From positions 44,109-85,035 of the forward strand of contig PKYB01000035.1 of NCBI GenBank assembly GCA_003133565.1: 40,927 bases of DNA. Direction: 5' to 3'. The position numbers were made by a program, and so were the translations under genes. Source of the stretch: Solirubrobacterales bacterium (GTDB lineage Bacteria > Actinomycetota > Thermoleophilia > Solirubrobacterales > Solirubrobacteraceae). The stretch's first letter is position 1. The number at the start of each line of letters is the position of its first letter. A model generated the notes under the pieces. It saw only the letters and a program-made list of their open reading frames with translations, ran no database searches and was not told the origin of the DNA. Of the stretch, positions 16,200 to 27,041 are shown piece after piece.

Positions 16200-16517
16200 A
16201 TGCCACTGGGTGCTCTGGGGGTGACGGCCCTGCTCACCGGGCTCGACTGGGGAGCCTGGGAGTGGGCGTCGGATACAGGCCACGCGAGCGTCGGTTTGAT
16301 CGCCGGCGTGCTGATGGTGCCGGCCGCTGTGGCCTTCGCCGGCTTTCTCTTGATCACCCTCGTCGCGCTCGCGCGGCTCGGCGCCCGGCGCACGACAAGA
16401 TGGGCGCGCATTCTTCCCGCTGCGCAAGCTCAGCGCTTCTCGGCGTCAAAGCCGAGGAGCGGCGAAGCAAGCTCGCAGCCGCCCGGCGCCACGCCGAGCG
16501 GGCGGATCGCTGCCTGA
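16200..16517 (+). CDS. Small membrane protein of unknown function
   Basis: A 105-residue protein beginning MPLGALGVTALL. One weak hydrophobic stretch (residues 1-15) and one strong one (VGLIAGVLMVPAAVAFAGFLLITLVALA) are followed by a basic, hydrophilic tail. The start is taken at ATG 16200 because TAGGAT ends eight bases before it, suiting a leaderless transcript; no Shine-Dalgarno sequence is seen. The frame extends upstream through the repeat region, which is unlikely to be translated. No family recognised. Confidence 0.55.
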   Translation: MPLGALGVTALLTGLDWGAWEWASDTGHASVGLIAGVLMVPAAVAFAGFLLITLVALARLGARRTTRWARILPAAQAQRFSASKPRSGEASSQPPGATPSGRIAA

Positions 16518-16590
16518 GCGCCGCCCGGCAAAACCTCGCTCAGCTCGTGCTCGCTCGCGCGCCGCGCGCCTGACTTACGCACCCCGGCGT

Positions 16591-16616
16591 GCTCCACTCC
16601 TGGAGCGGGCGATAAT
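16591..16616 (+). promoter_or_regulatory. Palindrome plus -10 hexamer of lipoprotein gene
   Basis: GCTCCA (16591-16596) and TGGAGC (16601-16606) form a 6-bp inverted repeat ending four bases before GATAAT (16611-16616), which in turn ends eight bases before the ATG of the lipoprotein. The palindrome occupies the -10/-35 spacer and could be an operator, or the terminator of the preceding gene. Confidence 0.45.
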
Positions 16617-16624
16617 TCGAGCCG

Positions 16625-17260
16625 ATGTCACGCCTCACGATGATCGCGGCGGCGCTCGCGGGCGCTGGGCTGCTGGCCGGATGCACGACGCACGCGGCGC
16701 CGCCGATCGCCAAGAAGCAGCTAGCCCTTACCCGCTCGTTCAAGCTCTTCCCCATCTACTGGGCGGGACGCAAGCTGGACGGGGTGCCAGTGACCGCGGC
16801 CGACGGCCCGCGCTCCTACGACTCGAACATCGGCATGACGGTGTACTACGGCAATTGCGAGGCTACGCATGCGCTGCTGCCCGACGGCTGCAAGCTTCCT
16901 CTGAAGATCACGACGGTGCTCTTCGTCCCGCACGCCAATACCTCGCTGGGACCGCGGCGAAAGGCCACGCTGCGCGGGGTGCCGGCAGTGATCTTCGACG
17001 ATGGCCACGCGATCGAGCTCTACACCGACCGGATGGCAGTGGACGTCGTCGCCGACACACCGCGACGGGCACTGCAGGCCGTCGCCCACCTCACCCCGCT
17101 CAACTCCCCCCTCCCGGCCGGATGGCCGGCGCTTCCCGCGCCCGAATTCAAACCGGGCGTCTCGGCCAAGCAACTCGCCGCGGAGGCCGGAGCGAGCGGT
17201 AGCACCGGTACGGTCTCCCCGCCCGGCGAGCTCCAGCCGAACGTCAACGCAACGCAGTGA
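16625..17260 (+). CDS. Putative secreted lipoprotein of unknown function
   Basis: A 211-residue protein with a lipoprotein signal peptide. A short positive start (MSRLTM) is followed by a hydrophobic core (IAAALAGAGLLAG) and the lipobox LLAGC, with the lipidated Cys at about residue 20. The mature part has no recognised domain. It contains a Cys pair (GNCEATHALLPDGCKLP) that may form a disulfide and a low-complexity Gly/Ser/Pro C-terminus. A 9-bp hairpin follows at 17320, so it is probably monocistronic and separate from the two-component operon. Confidence 0.82.
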   Translation: MSRLTMIAAALAGAGLLAGCTTHAAPPIAKKQLALTRSFKLFPIYWAGRKLDGVPVTAADGPRSYDSNIGMTVYYGNCEATHALLPDGCKLPLKITTVLFVPHANTSLGPRRKATLRGVPAVIFDDGHAIELYTDRMAVDVVADTPRRALQAVAHLTPLNSPLPAGWPALPAPEFKPGVSAKQLAAEAGASGSTGTVSPPGELQPNVNATQ

Positions 17261-17319
17261 TTTGTGCGGCTTGCGCACTTCTTATCTGACGCTTCACGAC
17301 GCAAGCAACGCTGGTCGCC

Positions 17320-17345
17320 GGGTCCGGCATCCCCCGGCCGGACCC
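17320..17345 (+). terminator. Hairpin terminator after lipoprotein gene
   Basis: GGGTCCGGC (17320-17328) and GCCGGACCC (17337-17345) pair perfectly over 9 bp with an 8-nt loop, 60 bp after the lipoprotein stop. A C-rich region follows instead of a U-tract. Confidence 0.6.
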
Positions 17346-17437
17346 GCCCATTTCCGGGCTGCCAGCCCTCCTCCTAGGTTGTCAGGCAGTGGCGAGCGTG
17401 CCGCGCCGGGGAAGCTTCTCGTGGCAGGAGCAACAAT

Positions 17438-18130
17438 ATGCAAATGATCGAGCAACCGCGGATCCTCGTCGTCGACGATGAGCCGGCGGTACAGCAGGCG
17501 TTGTCGCGGGCATTTGCGCTCGAGCGCTATCGCGTCGAGCTCGCCGGCGACGGCCTCGAGGCGCTCGATGTGCTGGCCGAGGAGCGCTTTGACGCTGTTG
17601 TCCTCGACGTGATGATGCCGGGTCTCTCGGGGCTCGAAGTCTGCCGGCGGCTGCGGGCGAGCGGCGACCACAGCCCGGTGCTGATGCTGACCGCCCGCGA
17701 CGCGATCGACGACCGCGTCGCGGGCCTGGATGCCGGCGCTGACGACTATCTCGTCAAGCCGTTCGCGCTGCGCGAGTTGCTGGCGCGCGTTCGCGCTTTG
17801 CTCCGTCGCCGCGGTGACGACGACAGCCCGCGCAGCCTGACTTTCGAGGACCTGGCGCTCGACGGGGTGGCTCATGACGTCCACCGCGGCGGACGCCGGC
17901 TCGAGCTCACGCGCACCGAGTTCTCGCTGCTCGAGCTCTTCATGCGCCATCCGCGCCAGGTGCTGAGTCGTTCAACGATCTTCGAGAACGTCTGGGGCTA
18001 TGACTTCGGCGCCGCGTCGAACACGCTCGGCGTCTACATGGGCTACCTGCGACGGAAGACTGAGGAGGGCGGCGAGCCGCGCCTCCTGCACACCGTGCGC
18101 GGCGTCGGCTACATCCTGCGGGCGCCGTGA
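17438..18130 (+). CDS. OmpR-family response regulator (MprA-like)
   Basis: A 230-residue regulator. The receiver domain has the acidic pair in ILVVDDEP, the phospho-accepting Asp57 in VVLDVMMPG, Thr/Ala in LMLTARD and Lys in [11 protein letters not shown]. The winged-helix Trans_reg_C domain contains [45 protein letters not shown] and the wing [17 protein letters not shown] lies eight bases before ATG 17438. Its stop overlaps the GTG start of the kinase (GTGA), so the pair is translationally coupled. Overall it is closest to MprA/TcrA/PhoP-type actinobacterial regulators. Confidence 0.96.
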   Translation: MQMIEQPRILVVDDEPAVQQALSRAFALERYRVELAGDGLEALDVLAEERFDAVVLDVMMPGLSGLEVCRRLRASGDHSPVLMLTARDAIDDRVAGLDAGADDYLVKPFALRELLARVRALLRRRGDDDSPRSLTFEDLALDGVAHDVHRGGRRLELTRTEFSLLELFMRHPRQVLSRSTIFENVWGYDFGAASNTLGVYMGYLRRKTEEGGEPRLLHTVRGVGYILRAP

Positions 18131-19470
18131 GCTTCGAGCGCCGCGTCACCATCGCAGCGGCGTCGGCCGTCGCGGTGGCTGTCGTGCTGGCATCGCTGGC
18201 GAGCTACCTGGTCGTTCGCCACGAGCTTTCGCACTCGATCAACACCTCCCTGAACCGGGCGCTCGGCGGCGTGCGGTCGACGCCCGATGTCAACATCTTG
18301 CGCCGCGCACGCCATCCGCACGAAATCGACGCCGCGGGCATCGTGCAGATGGTGGGCCCCGGCGGCCAGGTCACGCTCGCAGCGCAAGTCGTGACGCCGC
18401 TCCCTGTGTCGAAGGCGATCACCGCCCTTGCGCGCGCGGGTAGGGGCAAGCTGACGTTCGAGACGCACTACGATGGCAGCGACGTGCGCGTGCTCGCCGC
18501 CGGGATTAAGCCTGGCCTTGCCGTCGAAATCGACCGCTCGCTCAGCGAGCTCGATTCAACGCTCAGCGAGCTGCGTCTGATCCTCTTGGTCGTCGCCGCG
18601 AGCGGCATCGCGCTGGCTGCGCTGCTTGGCTGGTTCGTCGCGCGCACGACGCTTGCACCGGTGCGAAGGCTCACGGCGGCCGCCGAGCACGTCGCCGCGA
18701 CCAACGACCTCGCGGCTCGGATCGACGACACGCGCCGCGACGAGCTCGGCAGCCTGGCGCGCAGCTTCAACGCGATGCTCGGGGCACTCGACGGCACGAT
18801 CCGCGCCCTCGATGAGTCCGCGCGCGCGCAGCGCCAGCTCGTCGCCGACGCCTCGCACGAGCTACGCACGCCGGTGACGAGCCTGCGCACCAACATCGAG
18901 ATCCTCCAGCGCTCAGACGGCCTCGCTCCCGCCGATCGCACGCGGCTGATCGCCGACGTTGTCGAGCAGCTCGAGGAGCTCTCCGCTTTGGTCGGCGACC
19001 TGATCGAGCTCGCCCGCGACGATGAGCACGTCGAGCCGCTCGAGGAGATTCGCCTGGACATCCTCGTCGCCGAGGCGATCGAGTGGGCCAAGCTGCACTC
19101 GCCCAACGCGCGCTTCGATGTCGACCTCGAAGAGACGGTCATCAGTGGCGTCCCTTCGCGGATTGGCCGCGCCGTCAACAACCTGCTCGATAACGCCGTC
19201 AAGTTCGCCGGTACGGACGCGCCGATCGAGGTTCGCCTACACGACGGTGAGCTGGCGATCCGCGACCACGGCCCCGGCATCGATCCCGACGACCTCCCGC
19301 ACATCTTTGACCGCTTCTTCCGCGGCTCGCGCTCACGCGCACTCCCCGGCAGCGGCCTCGGTCTCGCGATCGTGCGCCAGGTTGCCGAGCGTCACGCCGG
19401 CTCGGTGAGCGCCGGGCCAGCCCCCGGCGGCGGCACGATCGTCCGCCTGCGCGTCCCAGTGGCAACCTGA
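18127..19470 (+). CDS. Sensor histidine kinase (MprB-like) partnered with the OmpR regulator
   Basis: A 447-residue classic sensor kinase. Membrane segment 1 (residues about 8-28), an extracytoplasmic sensor loop of about 120 residues, and membrane segment 2 ([23 protein letters not shown]) are followed by a HAMP domain ([27 protein letters not shown]). HisKA has the phospho-accepting His244 in [14 protein letters not shown]. HATPase_c has [33 protein letters not shown] and [16 protein letters not shown]. The GTG start at 18127 overlaps the regulator stop by four bases. The signal is unknown. The next gene, on the other strand, has a 20-bp-period direct repeat in its promoter and is a candidate target. 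Confidence 0.96.
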   Translation: MSFERRVTIAAASAVAVAVVLASLASYLVVRHELSHSINTSLNRALGGVRSTPDVNILRRARHPHEIDAAGIVQMVGPGGQVTLAAQVVTPLPVSKAITALARAGRGKLTFETHYDGSDVRVLAAGIKPGLAVEIDRSLSELDSTLSELRLILLVVAASGIALAALLGWFVARTTLAPVRRLTAAAEHVAATNDLAARIDDTRRDELGSLARSFNAMLGALDGTIRALDESARAQRQLVADASHELRTPVTSLRTNIEILQRSDGLAPADRTRLIADVVEQLEELSALVGDLIELARDDEHVEPLEEIRLDILVAEAIEWAKLHSPNARFDVDLEETVISGVPSRIGRAVNNLLDNAVKFAGTDAPIEVRLHDGELAIRDHGPGIDPDDLPHIFDRFFRGSRSRALPGSGLGLAIVRQVAERHAGSVSAGPAPGGGTIVRLRVPVAT

Positions 19471-19556
19471 GGCCGTCCGCACACACGCGACCCGGCCGCG
19501 ACACCGGTCACAACAGGTTGCGATCTCGGGGGCGATCAGACCGCAGATCGGGCCGG

Positions 19557-20969
19557 TCAAGGATTTACGTGTACCGAGCGGGCAGGGCTTGCGCCAGACT
19601 CGTAGGGGTAGCCGGGCACGCCGGTTGAGGGGATCGCGACACGGAAGCTGTAGGTGATCGACTGCGTCGTTCGCTCAAACGTGTAATGCCAGCTGTAGCG
19701 GCCGTCGCTCGGCTTGGCGAGCACCTGGATGTAGATCATCCAGCGGCTGCCTTCCCGGTATTCGACCTCGAGCGGCAGACCGCTGCGCGCGATGTAGCCG
19801 CCGAGGACGCGTCCGCTGAAGGTGATCGTGTGGCCGTTGGTGGTGGCGGTAGGCGTGATCTTCAGCGTGACCTTCGCGTGCACGAGCAGCGATACGCTGG
19901 CGAGCGCCGACGGCGTGCTCGCGCCAGAGAACGCGTCGTAGGTCACGGTGATCTTGCGCGAGGGACCGGCCGGCACGACGTAGCTGAACGATCCGTCGGG
20001 CGCGGTCTGGATCCGCTCATCGATGCTCGCCGCGCCAGAGGCCGCGGGCGCGAGCGAGAGCTCGAGCGTCGCGCCGGCGATCGGGCCGGCGCTCGTACCT
20101 GAACCGCAATCGAGCTGGCCGTGCACGGTCGCCGTCTGACCAAACGCGACGGTCTGCGTCGCGCCGCTGCCGAGCTCGGCGGTCACGTGCGCCGCGGCGC
20201 AGGCGCCGCTACCGTTGGGGATGCCCACTGCGCTCGTACCCGGCGCGGCGGGGCTCGCGCCCGGAATCCCCGAGTCGGACACGATCGCTGTCGGTGCCGA
20301 GGTCGCGACCGTTGCGCCGCTGGTGTCGCTCGCGGATACCTCGACCTCAAGCTGAGCGTTAGCATCCGCGGCGGCGAGCTGGTAGGTGCCGTTCACCGCG
20401 CCAGCGATCGGAGCGCAGTCGCTGGCCGTCGCGTCGCAGCGCTGCCACTGATAGCTGATCGTGCTCGCCAGCGGCGACCAGCTGCCCGGCGTCGCCGTGA
20501 GGGTCTGGCCGACCGCGGCCGTGCCGCTGATCTGCGGGATGCCACCTTGCGGCGCGTTGAGTGTCTCGATCGTGCCGCTCCAGACGGTGTCGGTCGCGTC
20601 GGCGTCGCCGACCGTGACCACGACCTGGTGGCTGCCGTCCGTCAGCGTCGCGGTATCGAGATAGAGATGGCCGCTGCCCTGGTCGACGGTCTGGCTCGGC
20701 TCGGCACTCCCGTCAACCGTGATCGTGCCGTCGTAGGCTCCGTCCGGGTTGACGAGGAAGTCGATCTCGACGGTCCCCGAGAGCTCGCCGCCCTGGGTCA
20801 GTGTGCCGCCAACGTCGGTCGGGCTGGGATCAGGATCGACCGCGTTGTCGGCCGCGGCACGGAGCGGTGCCAGCACAAGGAGCAGGACGACAGCCGCCGC
20901 CCCCGCAATCCTCGCTAGCTGCCTCAAGCCCACCGCTCGCGCCTCGGACTTCCCTCCGACCGCGCCCAC
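19557..20969 (-). CDS. Secreted Ig-like-domain protein
   Basis: A 470-residue exported protein. A signal peptide follows a short basic stretch (LRQLARIAGAAAVVLLLVLAPLRAAA, cleavage near residue 40). The rest is beta-rich: an Ig-like segment with DGSHQVVVTVGDADATD, a domain of the type IPQISGTAAVGQTLTATPGSWSP...YQWQRC common in Solirubrobacterales surface proteins, and a C-terminal domain with KVTLKITPTATTNGHTITFSGRVLGG ending SVHVNP. No sortase motif or membrane anchor is seen. It begins at GTG 20969. A tandem direct repeat around its likely -10 suggests regulation by an OmpR-type factor. Probably an adhesin or cell-surface component; no catalytic motif. Confidence 0.83.
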   Translation of the reverse strand: MGAVGGKSEARAVGLRQLARIAGAAAVVLLLVLAPLRAAADNAVDPDPSPTDVGGTLTQGGELSGTVEIDFLVNPDGAYDGTITVDGSAEPSQTVDQGSGHLYLDTATLTDGSHQVVVTVGDADATDTVWSGTIETLNAPQGGIPQISGTAAVGQTLTATPGSWSPLASTISYQWQRCDATASDCAPIAGAVNGTYQLAAADANAQLEVEVSASDTSGATVATSAPTAIVSDSGIPGASPAAPGTSAVGIPNGSGACAAAHVTAELGSGATQTVAFGQTATVHGQLDCGSGTSAGPIAGATLELSLAPAASGAASIDERIQTAPDGSFSYVVPAGPSRKITVTYDAFSGASTPSALASVSLLVHAKVTLKITPTATTNGHTITFSGRVLGGYIARSGLPLEVEYREGSRWMIYIQVLAKPSDGRYSWHYTFERTTQSITYSFRVAIPSTGVPGYPYESGASPARSVHVNP

Positions 20970-20977
20970 CCAAACGG

Positions 20978-21010
20978 GACAGTTGCGCGCAGTATCTGAC
21001 AGTTGCGCGC
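20978..21010 (-). promoter_or_regulatory. Tandem 13-bp direct repeat flanking a -10 hexamer
   Basis: GACAGTTGCGCGC occurs twice without mismatch, at 20978-20990 and 20998-21010, with a 20-bp period (two helical turns). On the minus strand the -10-like GATACT lies between the copies, and the downstream copy ends nine bases before the GTG of the secreted Ig-like protein. Tandem same-face repeats are typical OmpR/PhoP-family sites. Confidence 0.65.
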
Positions 21011-21038
21011 CGCTGACAAGTCGATTGCTGGCCCTCGA

Positions 21039-21518
21039 TCAGCTCGCCCGGTCGCTCAGCCCGTCGCTCAGCTCGTCAACCAGCTCACGGCAGCCACCGA
21101 CGATCAAATCCAACGCCCGCTCGAACGCCGACGCCGGGCCGCTGTAGGGGTCGGGCACGTCAGCATCGCCGAGCAGCAAGCGAATCTTCAATCGCGCCTC
21201 GCGATCGGGGGCGCGGTCGCGCAGCCAACGCACGTTGTCGTGATCCATTGCGACGATCAGGTCGAAGTCGCCAAAGTCCGCCGTCCGCACCTGGCGCGCC
21301 ATGCCATCGAGCAGATACCCGCGCGCACCGGCGGCAGCAACGGCACGCGGATCGGCTGGCTCGCCGGCGTGCCAACCGCCGGTTCCCGCGCTGTCGATCG
21401 CGACCTGGTCGGCGAGGCCGCGATCGCGGACGAGTTTTTGCATCACTCCCTCCGCCATCGGCGAGCGGCAAATGTTCCCCGTGCATACGAACAGGATCCG
21501 TGTCATGGCGTCAGCCAT
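21039..21518 (-). CDS. Low-molecular-weight protein-tyrosine phosphatase
   Basis: A 159-residue LMW-PTP. The P-loop is CTGNICRSPMAEG (Cys12 nucleophile, Arg18; C-x5-R-S). The general-acid loop is DVPDPYSGP near the C-terminus. The helix GVMQKLVRDRGLA and the segment DFGDFDLIVAMDHDN are family hallmarks. ATG 21518 is used; ATG 21506 (MTRILFVC) is equally plausible. It dephosphorylates Tyr-phosphorylated proteins, often of polysaccharide export systems or host targets, but no BY-kinase lies nearby. Confidence 0.95.
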   Translation of the reverse strand: MADAMTRILFVCTGNICRSPMAEGVMQKLVRDRGLADQVAIDSAGTGGWHAGEPADPRAVAAAGARGYLLDGMARQVRTADFGDFDLIVAMDHDNVRWLRDRAPDREARLKIRLLLGDADVPDPYSGPASAFERALDLIVGGCRELVDELSDGLSDRAS

Positions 21519-21563
21519 CTCGATCGAGCGAGCACGCCGGCAAAGCCGGCGCGCGGAGCTCCC

Positions 21564-23369
<1,806 letters not shown>

Positions 23370-23379
23370 GCAACGGATG

Positions 23380-24021
23380 CTAGAGCGGCACCAGCGCGAG
23401 CGAGGGCGCCGTCAGCGCCGCGCCCTCGAGCGGCACCCCCTCGACGGAGGGGACGCCGATCACAAAGCAGCCGGCCGCGACGGCCGCAGTGACCCCGGTA
23501 GGCGAGTCCTCGAGCACCGCCGTGCGAGCTGGATCGACGCCGAGCGCAGCGCAGACCACGAGGTAGATCTCGGGCGAGGGTTTCGGGTGGGCGACCTCGT
23601 CGCCGGCACAGCTCGCTGCGAACGTGTCCTTGGCGATGCCCGCAGTCGCGAGCGCCCGGTCGACGAATGCGCGCGTCGAGTTGGAGGCGAGGCCGAGTGG
23701 CATACCCTGCGCGCGCAGGCGAGCCAACAGCTCGAGCGCGCCGGGGCGCGGCAGCGCCCTGCGGCCGATCTCCTCGAGCGCTAGCACCTGCAGCTCCTTG
23801 AACAGCGCCTCACCGGCATCGGGGAGCTCGAGCATCGCGGCGAGCTTGCCCTCGGCGTTGTGCCCGGCCTGGCCGAGCATCTCGCGCTTGTGCTCGATCG
23901 TGAACTCGCGGCCGCGACGCGCGAACAGTGTCTCCTCGGCGCGTGTCCAGGCGTCCTCAGTGTCCAGCAGCAGGCCGTCGTTGTCGAAGATCACCGCGTC
24001 GAAGCGGCGCCCGGTGTTCAC
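23380..24021 (-). CDS. HAD-superfamily hydrolase (beta-phosphoglucomutase-like)
   Basis: A 213-residue HAD hydrolase of subfamily IA with a four-helix cap. Motif I is [13 protein letters not shown], motif II is [10 protein letters not shown], motif III is the Lys in [11 protein letters not shown] and motif IV is [13 protein letters not shown]. This matches the phosphoglycolate/beta-phosphoglucomutase/2-deoxyglucose-6-phosphatase group; the substrate is not predictable. It starts at GTG 24021, whose G is also the last base of the murJ stop (TAGTG), so translation is probably coupled. lepA follows ten bases after its stop. Confidence 0.93.
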   Translation of the reverse strand: MNTGRRFDAVIFDNDGLLLDTEDAWTRAEETLFARRGREFTIEHKREMLGQAGHNAEGKLAAMLELPDAGEALFKELQVLALEEIGRRALPRPGALELLARLRAQGMPLGLASNSTRAFVDRALATAGIAKDTFAASCAGDEVAHPKPSPEIYLVVCAALGVDPARTAVLEDSPTGVTAAVAAGCFVIGVPSVEGVPLEGAALTAPSLALVPL

Positions 24022-25631
24022 TAGGCCCGCCCGAACCGCGCGAGGATCAGCCGCTGGACCTGGTAGGCCTCGGGTATGCGCATGCGCAGCACCGCGCGCA
24101 TGTAGATGTAGCCACCGATCGCCGCGGCGAGGCCGACAGCGACGATCTGGCCCGGGATCGAGCGGCCAAGCAGCCTGTCGAGCCCCGTCCAGACGCCCCA
24201 GGAGATCGCCGCCAGCAGGACCGAGGCGACCAATATGCGTGCCGTGATCATCAGCGTCTGGCGGCCCTCGAGGCGGCCGTTGAAGCCGCTACGCAGGCGC
24301 TGGAGCTGGAGCAAGGTCATCACGACGTTGGCGACGAAGGTGCCGATCACGAGTCCCGCGATGCCGAGCGGCTTGTACAAGCTGAGGCTGACGATGATGT
24401 CGACGGTCATGTTGATCGCCGCCAGCCGGGTCGGTATCCACGGGCGTTGCAGTGCGAAGAAGGTGCGCGTCAGCAGTAGGTTGAGTCCGCCGAACGGCAG
24501 GCTGAAGGCAAACCAGAAGAGCGCGATCGAGACCAGGTGGGTCGACTCGGCGTTGAACTGACCGTGCTGGTAGATCAGTCGCACCACGGGCGTCGCGAGC
24601 ACCATCAGGAACGCCGAGGCGGGAATCAGCATCAGATTGATCTGGCGCATTCCGATCGCCAGCGTGCGGCGCATGCCGGCGGGGTCGCGCCGGGCCGCCA
24701 TCCGGCTCAGCGTCGGAAAGAGGACCGTCGCGACGGCGACGCTGAACATGCCTTGCGGGAGCATGTAGATGCGAAACGCCTGGTCGATCGCCCGCGGTGC
24801 GCCAGAGTTGACGAGCCCACCGAACGCCGAGTTGATCAGCTGGTCGAGGTTGACGATGCCGAGCCCGATCGTCACCGGCAGCATCAGGGCGAAGACCTGG
24901 CGGATGCGCGGGTCGTGCCAGTCGATGTGGAAGGCGAGACGGAAGTCGATCCGGGAGAGCGCGAACAGCGCGAGCAGCAGCTGCACCCCGGTCGCCGCGA
25001 GGATCGCGATTGCGTAGGCCTCGATGCCGAGGTTGCTGGGGTGGGCGTGCTTGAACCCCGGGCGCAGGAGGACCATCAGGCCGATGATCACGATGTTCCA
25101 AATCGCCGGCGAGATCGCCGGGATCGTGAAGCGGTCGTAGGACTGCAGCACCCCGACGAGGATGCCCGTGAGGCCGAGCAGCAGCACGACCGGGAAGAGG
25201 ATCTGTGACAGCACTACGGTGAGGGAGGTGATGCCGCTGACGTTGCTGAGGTGCGGGCCGATGAACAGCGGCATCACGACGCTGGCGAGCACGACGAAGA
25301 ACGCCGTGAGCAACGCGAGCGCGATGAACATGATCCAGACCAACGTCGAGGCGAGGCGGAAGGCCTCGCGCTTCTTGCCCTGCTGGAGCAGGTCGGTGAA
25401 AACGGGGACGAAGGCCGCCGACAGCGCTGCGTTGGCGAACATGTTGGCGACGAAGTTCGGTACGAGGAAGGCGATCGTGAACGCCGACGCAGCGGCGCTC
25501 GTGCCGAAGTAGCTCGCGGCGACGATCTCGCGACACAGGCCGGCAACCCGCGAGAAGGCGGTCGCGATCGAAAAGATCGCGGTGTTGCGTGCGACGCCGC
25601 GACCGGGCGGCCCCTCAGCGGCCGCGGGCAT
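24021..25631 (-). CDS. murJ: Lipid II flippase MurJ (MviN)
   Basis: A MOP-superfamily flippase of about 536 residues with about fourteen hydrophobic segments. Family landmarks are NTAIFSIATAFSRVAGLCREIVAASYFG, MFANAALSAAFVPVFTDLLQQGKKREAF (with the NAALSAAFVP core), PAIWNIVIIG, and YMLPQGMFSVAVATVLFPTLSRMAA. It exports lipid II for peptidoglycan synthesis. The frame runs to 25787, but ATG 25631 (MPAAAEGPPG) is preferred because TGGAG lies upstream and the longer form would overlap the rpsT start and promoter. It is divergent from rpsT with a shared 70-bp promoter region. Confidence 0.97.
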   Translation of the reverse strand: MPAAAEGPPGRGVARNTAIFSIATAFSRVAGLCREIVAASYFGTSAAASAFTIAFLVPNFVANMFANAALSAAFVPVFTDLLQQGKKREAFRLASTLVWIMFIALALLTAFFVVLASVVMPLFIGPHLSNVSGITSLTVVLSQILFPVVLLLGLTGILVGVLQSYDRFTIPAISPAIWNIVIIGLMVLLRPGFKHAHPSNLGIEAYAIAILAATGVQLLLALFALSRIDFRLAFHIDWHDPRIRQVFALMLPVTIGLGIVNLDQLINSAFGGLVNSGAPRAIDQAFRIYMLPQGMFSVAVATVLFPTLSRMAARRDPAGMRRTLAIGMRQINLMLIPASAFLMVLATPVVRLIYQHGQFNAESTHLVSIALFWFAFSLPFGGLNLLLTRTFFALQRPWIPTRLAAINMTVDIIVSLSLYKPLGIAGLVIGTFVANVVMTLLQLQRLRSGFNGRLEGRQTLMITARILVASVLLAAISWGVWTGLDRLLGRSIPGQIVAVGLAAAIGGYIYMRAVLRMRIPEAYQVQRLILARFGRA

Positions 25632-25661
25632 GGCGGCTCCAGTTGTGACGCTCAACGCCGC

Positions 25662-25667
25662 TATAGT
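25662..25667 (+). promoter_or_regulatory. -10 element of rpsT
   Basis: TATAGT lies 34 bases upstream of the rpsT ATG in the murJ/rpsT divergent region. No good -35 at 17 bp was seen. A short 5' leader of about 28 nt would result. Confidence 0.5.
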
Positions 25668-25701
25668 AAGGCTCGCCGCGGTCCCCACCGCCCACCTTGC
25701 C

Positions 25702-25971
25702 ATGGCCAACATCGCCTCACAGAAGAAGCGCATCCTCCGCTCCGAGCGCGAGCGGATCGAGAATCGCCAGCACACGTCGGCGATCAAGACCTATTTTCAC
25801 CGGCTCGAGAGCGCCGTCGGCGACGGTGACGCCGAGCGCGTCGCGAGCGAGCATCGCGCGCTGATCTCGAAGATCGACAAGGCCGTCAAGACCGGCGCGC
25901 TGCACCGCAACACCGGTGCGCGCAAGAAGGCTCGCGCGGCGCGCGTCGCGAACCCGCCCGCCGACTCCTAG
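25702..25971 (+). CDS. rpsT: 30S ribosomal protein S20
   Basis: An 89-residue basic, helical protein beginning MANIASQKKRILRSERERIENR, the canonical S20 N-terminus, then KTYFHRLESAVGDGD, ISKIDKAVKTGALHRNTGARKKARAARV. Its length is the family norm. It binds 16S rRNA early in 30S assembly. The longer open frame back to 25582 is rejected because it would cover the promoter and murJ start. It is convergent with holA, only 32 bases apart, a conserved holA/rpsT/lepA neighbourhood. Confidence 0.99.
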   Translation: MANIASQKKRILRSERERIENRQHTSAIKTYFHRLESAVGDGDAERVASEHRALISKIDKAVKTGALHRNTGARKKARAARVANPPADS

Positions 25972-26003
25972 CGGCGAGGCCCTAGCGCCGTCCCCTGGCG
26001 CCG

Positions 26004-26957
26004 TCAGGCAGCGGCGCGCTCGATCGTCCGCAGCGCCAGCGTGTCCGGGTCAAGCGGCGAGCGCCCGCGGCTGTCGATCTCGAGGTCGGCGAGCAGTGCG
26101 AGCGCGCGACGGAGCACCGAAGGTTCGCTGCGCTGGACATCGGAAACGAAGGCGGCGGCCGCCTTGGGCGGCATCCGCAAGCTCGCGCGGACCGTCGCGG
26201 TTGGGCTGCCGGCCTCGAGCTGGAGCGAAACGGCGAGCGCTTCGCGCAGGCGGCGTGTCATCCAGTAGCTGAGCGATTCGGGGCGTTCACCCTGAGCGCG
26301 CAGCTGGAGATAGACCCTGGTCGCTGCGGCGCCGTCGCGCGCGACGAGCGCGTCCGCGAGCGTCCACGCACGACGCTCGGCGCTGCGCGCGACGCGCGCC
26401 AGAACCGCCTCGGCGTCGAGCGTGGTTCCCGGCCCGTACTCGAGCGCGAGCTTCTCGAGCTCGCGCGACAGGCGCGCCTGACGGGCGCCGACCGCGCCGA
26501 CAAGGGCCCGTGCTGCGGCGCCGTCGAGTGTCAGTCCGAGCTCGGCGGCTCGGGCGGACGCCCACTTCGGGAGGTCCCATTCCTTCACCGCGAGTTCGGC
26601 GCTGACGTCCCCCCCGGCGGCTTTCACCGCGCTGTGAAGCGCCGGCGGTGCCTTGATGCGGCCGTCCTCACGGGCAAAGAAGGCGATCGTCGTGTCGGGC
26701 GGCATCGCTGCCAGCGCGGGCTGGAGGTGAAGCGTTACCTCCGCGTCCTTCCAGCCCTCGACACCGTCGACGATGATGAAACGACGACCGACCGATAGCG
26801 TCAGTGCAATGAGCAGCGCGGCTGCCGCGTCGGCTGTCGCGGCAACCTCGACTGATCCACCCTGCGCCTGCGCCAATGCGCGCAGCCGTCCCCGCCGCTC
26901 GCCGACGCGACCATGGTCGTCGCCGTGGATCAGATAGGCGGGCTTGAACGCCGGCAT
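26004..26957 (-). CDS. holA: DNA polymerase III delta subunit (HolA)
   Basis: A 317-residue clamp-loader subunit. It starts FKPAYLIHGDDHGRVGERRGRLRA and has the Walker-B-like strand region RRFIIVDGVEGWKDAEV. The middle AAA+-lid domain shows ALVGAVGARQARLSRELEKLALEYG, then ERRAWTLADALVARDGAAATRVYLQL. The collar domain ends with LRRALALLADLEIDSRGRSPLDPDTLALRTIERAAA, a typical HolA terminus. Delta opens the beta clamp in the clamp-loader complex and lacks a functional ATPase site. It is convergent with rpsT. Confidence 0.93.
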   Translation of the reverse strand: MPAFKPAYLIHGDDHGRVGERRGRLRALAQAQGGSVEVAATADAAAALLIALTLSVGRRFIIVDGVEGWKDAEVTLHLQPALAAMPPDTTIAFFAREDGRIKAPPALHSAVKAAGGDVSAELAVKEWDLPKWASARAAELGLTLDGAAARALVGAVGARQARLSRELEKLALEYGPGTTLDAEAVLARVARSAERRAWTLADALVARDGAAATRVYLQLRAQGERPESLSYWMTRRLREALAVSLQLEAGSPTATVRASLRMPPKAAAAFVSDVQRSEPSVLRRALALLADLEIDSRGRSPLDPDTLALRTIERAAA

Positions 26958-26984
26958 CGCTGCGAGGCTAGCGCCGCGACCGGC

Positions 26985-27016
26985 CGGCGTCGCGCGTTCT
27001 GTTCAGCGCGACGCCG
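26985..27016 (-). terminator. Strong GC hairpin between small membrane gene and holA
   Basis: CGGCGTCGCGC (26985-26995) and GCGCGACGCCG (27006-27016) form a perfect 11-bp stem around a 10-nt loop. It lies downstream of the minus-strand gene ending at 27042 and just upstream of holA, so it probably separates these two transcripts. Confidence 0.65.
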
Positions 27017-27041
27017 CGGTCTGAGTGAGCGAGCAGAGCCG

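Noticed and set aside
24289-25536. A 415-codon open frame on the same strand as murJ in another frame
   Set aside because: Its product is an Arg/Pro/Ala-rich low-complexity string typical of alternative frames in GC-rich genes, and murJ covers the same bases with clear family motifs.
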